A stretch of DNA of 16,505 nt, from contig CAMCQW010000010.1 in the NCBI GenBank assembly GCA_945877045.1, positions 1-16,505 on the forward strand. Direction: 5' to 3'. Below, one piece after another: positions 6,458-12,251 of the stretch. Made by a program: the position numbers and the translations under genes. Under the pieces are notes generated by a model. It saw nothing but the letters and a program-made list of their open reading frames with translations, searched no databases and was not told the DNA's origin. The DNA comes from Chryseobacterium gleum (GTDB lineage: Bacteria; Bacteroidota; Bacteroidia; Flavobacteriales_D; Crocinitomicaceae). How positions within the stretch are numbered: position 1 is the stretch's first letter; every line of letters begins with the position of its first letter.

Positions 6458-8271
6458 GTATAATCCGATTGCTTCCCGAACACATTGCGAATCAAATTGC
6501 CGCCGGAGAAGTAGTGCAACGCCCTTCCTCTGTCGTTAAGGAATTGATGGAGAATGCTATTGATGCGCATGCCAAGACAATCAAAGTCGTAATTAAAGAT
6601 GCTGGAAGGACACTTATTCAACTAATAGATGATGGCGACGGAATGAATAGTGTAGACAGCAAAAGTTGCTTTGATCGTCATGCAACAAGCAAAATTGAAC
6701 ATGTTGAAGATTTATTTAAACTTAAAACGAAAGGTTTTCGTGGGGAAGCATTAGCATCTATTGCGGCAATTGCTCAAGTCGTTTTAAAAACAAAAAAATC
6801 AGACCAAGAAATTGGTCAATTAGTAGAAATAGAATCTAGCAAAATCACCAAATCAGGTGAAATCGTTTGTAGTAACGGTAGTAATTTCGAAATAAAAAAT
6901 CTTTTTTTTAACGTTCCAGCGCGAAGAAATTTTCTAAAGTCAGATTACGTAGAATTTGGGCATATTAGGGAAGAATTTATTCGTATAGCGTTGGCTCATC
7001 CTGAGTGCCATCTGATTTTAATACACAACAATGAAGAAGTTTATCAACTTCAACCAGGAATTTTGCGAAAAAGGATTTCAGATATTTTTGGCAAATCGAT
7101 GAATGAAAAATTAGTGCCGGTTGAAGAAGAAAGCGATATCATTAAAATTGGTGGGTATGTTGGGAAACCAGACATTGCAAGAAAAACGAGAGGCGAACAG
7201 TACTTTTTTGTCAACAATCGTTATTTCAAGGACTCCTATCTCAACCATGCCATCACCAAATCTTTTGAAGGATTAGTTCCAGAAAAATCTTTTCCTTCCT
7301 ATTTTATATTTTTAGAAATTGATCCAAGTAAAATAGATGTGAATATTCATCCAACAAAGACAGAAATAAAGTTTGAAGAAGATCGATTTATTTATGCTAT
7401 CCTTCTAAGTGCTACAAAACAAGCATTGGGGAAGTATAACATTAGTCCTACCCTTGATTTTGATTTGGAGACAAGTTTTGACATACCAAGTTCTTATAGA
7501 AAAAATGATGTCATTGAACCTCAAATAAATATCAATCCATCGTTTAACCCCTTTCATAAATTCGCTAAATCGGACTTCAACCAAACGAATTCTTCGAAAA
7601 TACATGAACAAGGATTTGGCAAAGCCATAACAAACGAAGAAGATTGGGAGAATTTTTATTCAATTAAAAATTCAGAAGAAGCCGTTCAGCAAAATATAGC
7701 CTTGAATGATGAATTCAGTCAAATTCCGCATTATTTAATTCGAGGCAAATACCTACTCACAAATTGTAAATCTGGCGTCTTAGTGATTCATATTCGGCGC
7801 GCAACAGAACGCATCCATTATGAAAAATTATTGAGAGACTTTGTTAATTCCCCAATTAATGCGCAAATGTTGCTGTTTCCGATAATAAAAATACTGCCTA
7901 ATGAAGACCTAGTAGTTTGGCAAGAAAACAAATCGTTGTTAGAACAACTTGGATTTAAAGGTGAAATAGTACAAAATGAATTACAACTTGTAAGTGCACC
8001 ATCCATCATAAACGAAGAGCAAATAGATACTTGTCTTGGCGAATTAATCCAATTATTAGTGCATAAAGAAATTGATAAAGGAGATCTTGCACACCAAGTG
8101 GTATCCATTATAGCAAAATCAAGTTCTCGATCAGCAACAATTCAAGTGCAAGAACAAGCAATTGCATTAGTTAATGAGTTATTTCAATTACCAGAACACA
8201 CATTTACCGTTGCTGGAAAAGCAATATTAAAAACGATCACAATCGAAGAAATCGGATTAAAATTTAACTAA
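6454..8271 (+). CDS. mutL: DNA mismatch repair protein MutL
   Basis: MutL links mismatch recognition by MutS to strand removal. The GHKL ATPase N-terminus is complete: IRLLPEHIANQIAAGEVVQR (4-23), catalytic Glu30 and Asn34 in VKELMENAIDA, DDGDGM (59-64), the ATP lid GFRGEALASI (95-104), NVPARRNFL (153-161) and DVNIHPTK (295-302). A weakly conserved linker (about 335-420) leads to a C-terminal dimerisation domain from about residue 425. There, the endonuclease motif DQHA(X)2E(X)4E is replaced by HIRRATERIHYE (446-457) and the usual 'GRP/GKP' metal-site segment reads TVAGKA (585-590), so nicking activity is doubtful. The length, 605 residues, is normal. The start overlaps a small upstream ORF by ATGA, and the TAA shares one base with the next ATG. 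Confidence 0.96.
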   Translation: MSIIRLLPEHIANQIAAGEVVQRPSSVVKELMENAIDAHAKTIKVVIKDAGRTLIQLIDDGDGMNSVDSKSCFDRHATSKIEHVEDLFKLKTKGFRGEALASIAAIAQVVLKTKKSDQEIGQLVEIESSKITKSGEIVCSNGSNFEIKNLFFNVPARRNFLKSDYVEFGHIREEFIRIALAHPECHLILIHNNEEVYQLQPGILRKRISDIFGKSMNEKLVPVEEESDIIKIGGYVGKPDIARKTRGEQYFFVNNRYFKDSYLNHAITKSFEGLVPEKSFPSYFIFLEIDPSKIDVNIHPTKTEIKFEEDRFIYAILLSATKQALGKYNISPTLDFDLETSFDIPSSYRKNDVIEPQININPSFNPFHKFAKSDFNQTNSSKIHEQGFGKAITNEEDWENFYSIKNSEEAVQQNIALNDEFSQIPHYLIRGKYLLTNCKSGVLVIHIRRATERIHYEKLLRDFVNSPINAQMLLFPIIKILPNEDLVVWQENKSLLEQLGFKGEIVQNELQLVSAPSIINEEQIDTCLGELIQLLVHKEIDKGDLAHQVVSIIAKSSSRSATIQVQEQAIALVNELFQLPEHTFTVAGKAILKTITIEEIGLKFN

Positions 8272-9038
8272 TGTTTGCTAATTTACCCCAAGTCACCAAA
8301 AACATTTTGCTATTAAACATCATGTTTTTTGTCGCCACATTAATTTTAGAAAGTCAAGGGATTGATTTAATTTCTCAATTAGGCACGCACTATATTAATT
8401 CCCCAAAATTTGAACCATTTCAAATAATCACTCATTTTTTCATGCATGCCAATTTCTTTCACATATTAATGAATATGTGGTTGTTTGTCATGTTGGGGGC
8501 CTACCTAGAAAACCTATGGGGACCGAAGCGATTTTTTATTTTTTACGTTGCCTGTGCACTTGGATCATTTGCGCTCCACAATGCCATTGGCGTATACCAA
8601 ATCCATGAATTAAGGGCAAACTTAGTAACGCTTCGTATACCCATGGACGCCGTAGATTCAATCATCAAAAACACAGACAGAAGTGCGCTAATCGAAGTTT
8701 TAGAGAACTATTTAAATACCAATAATTATCCAATCAATCAAGATTTTAACACCTACTTTAAATTATGTATCACCCCTATGGTAGGGGCATCAGGGGCTAT
8801 TTTTGGTGTATTAGCAGCATTTGCCATCTTATTTCCAAACACTGAGTTTCGACTTTATTTCGCTATTCCCATCAAAGCAAAATATTTTGTGGGAGCATAC
8901 TTGTTATTAGAAATCTACCAGGCAATTGAGAATAACGCAGGTGATTCAACAGCTCATTTAGCACATATTGGAGGAGCAATTGTTGGAGGAATTATAGTGT
9001 TAATTTGGCGAAAAACTGATCGCTCTAATTTCTATTAA
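8271..9038 (+). CDS. Rhomboid-family intramembrane serine protease (first of two)
   Basis: A polytopic membrane protein of 255 residues that would cleave transmembrane substrates within the inner membrane. The serine/histidine dyad is intact: Ser174 in GASGAIFG and His232 in AHLAHIGG. The HxxxN element (HILMN, His64 and Asn68) that stabilises the transition state is also present. About six hydrophobic segments are visible. Between the third and fourth segments there is a hydrophilic, helical insert of roughly 60 residues (106-166), larger than in compact bacterial rhomboids such as GlpG. The start codon shares one base with the mutL stop, and only two bases separate its stop from the second rhomboid gene, so these genes are surely co-transcribed. 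The substrates are unknown. Confidence 0.93.
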   Translation: MFANLPQVTKNILLLNIMFFVATLILESQGIDLISQLGTHYINSPKFEPFQIITHFFMHANFFHILMNMWLFVMLGAYLENLWGPKRFFIFYVACALGSFALHNAIGVYQIHELRANLVTLRIPMDAVDSIIKNTDRSALIEVLENYLNTNNYPINQDFNTYFKLCITPMVGASGAIFGVLAAFAILFPNTEFRLYFAIPIKAKYFVGAYLLLEIYQAIENNAGDSTAHLAHIGGAIVGGIIVLIWRKTDRSNFY

Positions 9039-9040
9039 AA

Positions 9041-9913
9041 ATGGAAAACAACCGGAATTTTCTATCTGAATTAAAGCATGAACTTCTTAAAGGAAAGATG
9101 AACCACCGCCTCCTAATTATTAATGTCGCTGTTTTTATTATTATACAAGTATGGCTTGCAATAGGTAGGCTTGGAGGAGCCAGCGATGATATCATTTATC
9201 ATATATTCACATTAGACCCAAACTTTACTAGGCTGCTGTATCATCCTTGGGGAATATTGACAAGTATTTTTTCGCATTTTGACTTTATTCACCTCTTGTT
9301 TAACATGATCTTTTTATATTTTGCGGGAAAGATCTACGAGGATATTTTTCATAGCAAACGACTTTTAATCACCTATATTATTGGAGGGATTTTTGGGGGA
9401 ATAGCCGAGATTATAATTCAATCTCTATTTTTTCCCTTAAAAGAATCTGCCTTAATTGTTGGCGCAAGCGGATCAATTATGGCCATATTTGTAGCCGTAG
9501 CATTCCATAGCCCAAATATGAAGGTTCAGCTGTTTGGGCGATTTTCCATTCGACTTTATTTTGTGGCCTTATTTTTTCTTATTCAAGATATTATAGGAAT
9601 AGGTAAAAACGATGGTGTCGCTCATTTCGCACACTTGGGGGGCGCAATATTCGGCGTTTTATCTGTTCAGAATAGCGCACTACTTAATCGAAAAGAGACA
9701 GGATTTATTTCGTTTTTTAAAGGTAAATTTGGAACAAGTAAAAAACAGCAGCCCAAAAGTCGTTTTAAATCAAACGAAGATTATAACCAAGAACGGAGGG
9801 AACAACAAATACAGACCGATAAGATCTTAGACAAGATTTCGAAAGGCGGATATGAATCATTAACAAAGCAAGAAAAAGACTTCCTTTTTAAACAAAGTAA
9901 AAATGGAAAATAA
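9041..9913 (+). CDS. Rhomboid-family intramembrane serine protease (second of two), with cytoplasmic tail
   Basis: A 290-residue rhomboid distinct from its neighbour. The catalytic residues are Ser144 in GASGSIMAIF and His198 in AHFAHLGG. The HxxxN element is HLLFN (His84, Asn88) within FSHFDFIHLLFNM. It lacks the long insert of the preceding rhomboid but has an N-terminal hydrophilic segment (1-22) and a charged C-terminal tail (about 220-290). The tail ends in LDKISKGGYESLTKQEKDFL, a short helical module found at the ends of many Bacteroidota rhomboids (known today as a DUF6576-like region; recalled, not searched). Its last four codons overlap the next gene. Sequence divergence from the first rhomboid suggests different substrates rather than a recent duplication. 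Confidence 0.93.
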   Translation: MENNRNFLSELKHELLKGKMNHRLLIINVAVFIIIQVWLAIGRLGGASDDIIYHIFTLDPNFTRLLYHPWGILTSIFSHFDFIHLLFNMIFLYFAGKIYEDIFHSKRLLITYIIGGIFGGIAEIIIQSLFFPLKESALIVGASGSIMAIFVAVAFHSPNMKVQLFGRFSIRLYFVALFFLIQDIIGIGKNDGVAHFAHLGGAIFGVLSVQNSALLNRKETGFISFFKGKFGTSKKQQPKSRFKSNEDYNQERREQQIQTDKILDKISKGGYESLTKQEKDFLFKQSKNGK

Positions 9914-11009
9914 CAAAAAAAGATTCCATGTCCTCTCCATTATTTTCAAGGTACTAACGACAATTACCTTATTGTGTTTATTACTGAGTTACATTGCCCC
10001 CTATTTTCATCCAAATACCGTTACGATACTTCCTTTTTTCGGAATTAGCTACCCAATTTTCGCAATTGCCACTTTATCATTTTTACTGTTTTGGGCCATT
10101 TTTAGATCAAAATGGGCTATTTTTTGCCTTTTTATCCTATTAATTGGTGGAAAACTCCATTTTCGAACATTTGCCTTTCAAGTTTTCAATACGGAAACAA
10201 GCCCAGCTAATTCATTGTCTATTATGAGTTATAATGTTCGGCTATTCGGGATTTATGAAGATAATTCATACACCATACGCAATAACATATTTACTTATTT
10301 GAGAAGTGAAAATCCAGATGTTGCTTGTTTTCAAGAATACTATCGCCAAGACAAGCCAACAAAATTTGAGACCTTTGATTCCCTAAAAAATGCTTTAGGA
10401 ATGATCGATTATCATGAACGTACTGCGCATAAAAAGAAAGGGAGACAAAATTTTGGGGTCGCTATTTTCTCCAAATATCCAATGATTGCAAAAGGTGATG
10501 TGATTTTTGAATCACAAAGCGGCCAAGATTTTAACTATTGCATATTCGCAGATATCGTTAAAGACAAGGATACATTTCGGATTTACAATGTTCACTTACA
10601 ATCTATTAAATTAAGTAATTATCCAAATGAAGTAAGCGATAAGGAAAATTCGTCTGGAACGGAGGTTCTTCTAAACATTAGCAGGAAATTAAAAATTGCA
10701 TTTCAGAAAAGAGCAGAACAATCAAGAAGGATAATAATACATATGAAAACATCTCCTTATCCTACAGTTGTATGTGGCGATTTTAACGATACCCCCATGT
10801 CGTATACCTATAATCAATTCGACCGATTGCTCGTGGATGCCTTCCGAAATTCATCCTGGGGTATTGGCCGAACCTACAACGGAAGACTTCCTGCAGGAAG
10901 AATAGATTATATATTTCATTCACCCAATTTATCCTCCACTGGATTCAAGATTCAAAAAGAAATATTTAGCGATCATTTAGCTATCTCATGTAAAATCTAT
11001 AAACCATGA
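9903..11009 (+). CDS. Membrane-anchored endonuclease/exonuclease/phosphatase-family protein
   Basis: The EEP fold hydrolyses phosphodiester or phosphate bonds in substrates ranging from DNA to lipids. Three hydrophobic segments at about residues 10-33, 40-64 and 70-87 anchor the protein; the catalytic domain (about 100-368) follows and probably faces the periplasm. Active-site landmarks are intact: MSYNVRLFG (Asn111), PDVACFQE (Glu145), YNVHLQS (His231), VVCGDFNDTP (Asp293, Asn295), GRIDYIF (Asp335) and the terminal FSDHLAI (Asp357, His358). The start lies 11 bases inside the preceding rhomboid gene, and its stop overlaps the next ATG by four bases. The membrane anchor makes a DNA-repair role beside mutL less likely than an envelope role such as phospholipid or nucleotide turnover, but the substrate cannot be told. 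Confidence 0.9.
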   Translation: MENNKKRFHVLSIIFKVLTTITLLCLLLSYIAPYFHPNTVTILPFFGISYPIFAIATLSFLLFWAIFRSKWAIFCLFILLIGGKLHFRTFAFQVFNTETSPANSLSIMSYNVRLFGIYEDNSYTIRNNIFTYLRSENPDVACFQEYYRQDKPTKFETFDSLKNALGMIDYHERTAHKKKGRQNFGVAIFSKYPMIAKGDVIFESQSGQDFNYCIFADIVKDKDTFRIYNVHLQSIKLSNYPNEVSDKENSSGTEVLLNISRKLKIAFQKRAEQSRRIIIHMKTSPYPTVVCGDFNDTPMSYTYNQFDRLLVDAFRNSSWGIGRTYNGRLPAGRIDYIFHSPNLSSTGFKIQKEIFSDHLAISCKIYKP

Positions 11010-11623
11010 TTATAGAAATCGATCCTAAATCAATAGACACTCGAAAAATTAATCAGGTAGTCAAACATTTACTAGCTGGTGGTATAGCAATAGTTCCTAC
11101 AGATACAATTTATGCGGTTGTATGCAATCTCCATTCACCAAAAGGATTAAACAGTTTAGCATTATTTAAGAATGAAAAATTAAATAAACTAAAGTTTTCT
11201 CTTTTGTTTCATGATTTTTCTCAATTAGCAGCATACACTGCTCCAATTGAAAGACCCATATTTCGTTTACTAAAGAACAATCTTCCTGGTCCATTTACAT
11301 TTATATTAAAAGCCAATACGCAAGTTGCCAAGTTATTTTCCTCTTCCAAAACAGAGATTGGAATGCGGATCTCAGACAATGCAATCCTGGATGCTATTCT
11401 AGATGCATTGGGGCAACCATTGGCTTCCACTTCCTTGCATCACATAGAAGATGAAATTAGGGTTTATTATTCAGATCCATCAGAAATTTACGAGCATTTT
11501 TCGGATAAAATTGATGTTATCGTAGTAGGAGGAATAGGACTGTTAACCCATTCTACCATTGTCGATTGCACAGAAGGAGATGCGATTATTACGCGACAAG
11601 GGTTAGGAATCTTAAGTGAATAA
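11006..11623 (+). CDS. Sua5/YciO/YrdC-family protein, YciO type
   Basis: A 205-residue member of the family that includes threonylcarbamoyl-AMP synthases for the tRNA modification t6A. Shared landmarks are AGGIAIVPTDTIYAVVC (24-40), LPGPFTFIL (93-101) and IGMRISDN (118-125). Several details fit the YciO branch rather than YrdC/Sua5: the usual 'TSAN.SG' loop reads TSLHHIED (142-149), and the C-terminal pattern SDPSEIYEHF...DVIVVGG...STIVDCT...ITRQG follows that of YciO. The KxR ATP/bicarbonate-site region reads KNEKLNKLKFSLL, so the canonical arginine is not obvious. YciO function is not firmly established, so assigning t6A synthesis would be unsafe. It is coupled by ATGA to the upstream gene, with two bases to the next. 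Confidence 0.88.
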   Translation: MIIEIDPKSIDTRKINQVVKHLLAGGIAIVPTDTIYAVVCNLHSPKGLNSLALFKNEKLNKLKFSLLFHDFSQLAAYTAPIERPIFRLLKNNLPGPFTFILKANTQVAKLFSSSKTEIGMRISDNAILDAILDALGQPLASTSLHHIEDEIRVYYSDPSEIYEHFSDKIDVIVVGGIGLLTHSTIVDCTEGDAIITRQGLGILSE

Positions 11624-11625
11624 AC

Positions 11626-12195
11626 ATGATACTAATAGTAGACTGCGGCAGTCAAAAGACACCATTAATTGAAGACTGTATTAACGAGTTAGATGATTAT
11701 TTAACCATTCCATTAATGGAACTAAACATTGATTCAATTGAATCATGTCAAGGGATTATTTTTTCAGGCGCGCCTCTACTAATAACTGAAATTAACATGG
11801 AAATATATCTTTCCAAATTTCAATGGTTAAAAGAGCTCAAAATTCCCATCATGGGTATATGCTTTGGACATCAATTACTAGGGATGTTATTTGGCGCCTA
11901 CCCATCTCGCATGCGGGAAGATCGTGATTGGCAGGAAATTGAAAAACTTAGTGATGATAAGATCTTGGATAAACTCCCCACTTCATTTTCAATGATGGAA
12001 GACCATTGCGAGAGTATTTCAATTCCAGCAGGATTTGATTTATTAGCCACTTCAGATGCTTGCGTTAACGAAATAATGCGCCATCAAAAGAAATTTCTTT
12101 ACGGTGTTCAATTTCATCCTGAGGTATCAGGCAATAGTGGCATGATCCTATTTCAAAACTTCTACAACATTTGCCAAACGCATAAGAAAGCCTAA
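11626..12195 (+). CDS. Free-standing class I glutamine amidotransferase-like protein
   Basis: A 189-residue protein consisting only of a class I amidotransferase domain, of the kind fused to GMP synthetase. Class I domains release ammonia from glutamine through a Cys-His-Glu triad, all present here: Cys79 in MGICFGHQLLG, and His164 and Glu166 in GVQFHPEVSG. The oxyanion-side segment IIFSGAP (44-50) and N-terminal ILIVDCGSQ (2-10) also fit the GuaA-type domain. No synthetase or acceptor domain is encoded alongside it, and the length rules out a full GuaA. It may supply ammonia to an unlinked enzyme or act as a hydrolase on other gamma-glutamyl compounds. It is the last gene of the mutL run and is followed by a terminator. 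Confidence 0.85.
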   Translation: MILIVDCGSQKTPLIEDCINELDDYLTIPLMELNIDSIESCQGIIFSGAPLLITEINMEIYLSKFQWLKELKIPIMGICFGHQLLGMLFGAYPSRMREDRDWQEIEKLSDDKILDKLPTSFSMMEDHCESISIPAGFDLLATSDACVNEIMRHQKKFLYGVQFHPEVSGNSGMILFQNFYNICQTHKKA

Positions 12196-12212
12196 TAAAA
12201 TTAGGGCATAAA

Positions 12213-12236
12213 AAAAGGCGACCAAGGCCGCCTTTT
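12213..12236. terminator. Bidirectional rho-independent terminator closing the mutL run and the T9SS-protein gene
   Basis: An 8-bp perfect stem, AAAAGGCG (12213-12220) and CGCCTTTT (12229-12236), encloses an 8-base loop, with an A-run before it and T-rich sequence after. It lies 17 bases past the amidotransferase stop and 15 bases past the stop of the convergent large gene, so both transcripts can end here. Confidence 0.88.
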
Positions 12237-12251
12237 ATCTTATTTAGACAA

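Noticed and set aside
7818..8108. Minus-strand open frame of 96 codons within mutL
   Set aside because: Antisense shadow of conserved mutL coding sequence; Cys- and Ser-rich composition is typical of a reversed frame.
9903..11009. EEP-family protein as an exonuclease III/AP endonuclease working with MutL
   Set aside because: Three N-terminal transmembrane segments anchor it, and the catalytic domain probably faces away from the DNA; the family's substrate range is too broad to assign repair.
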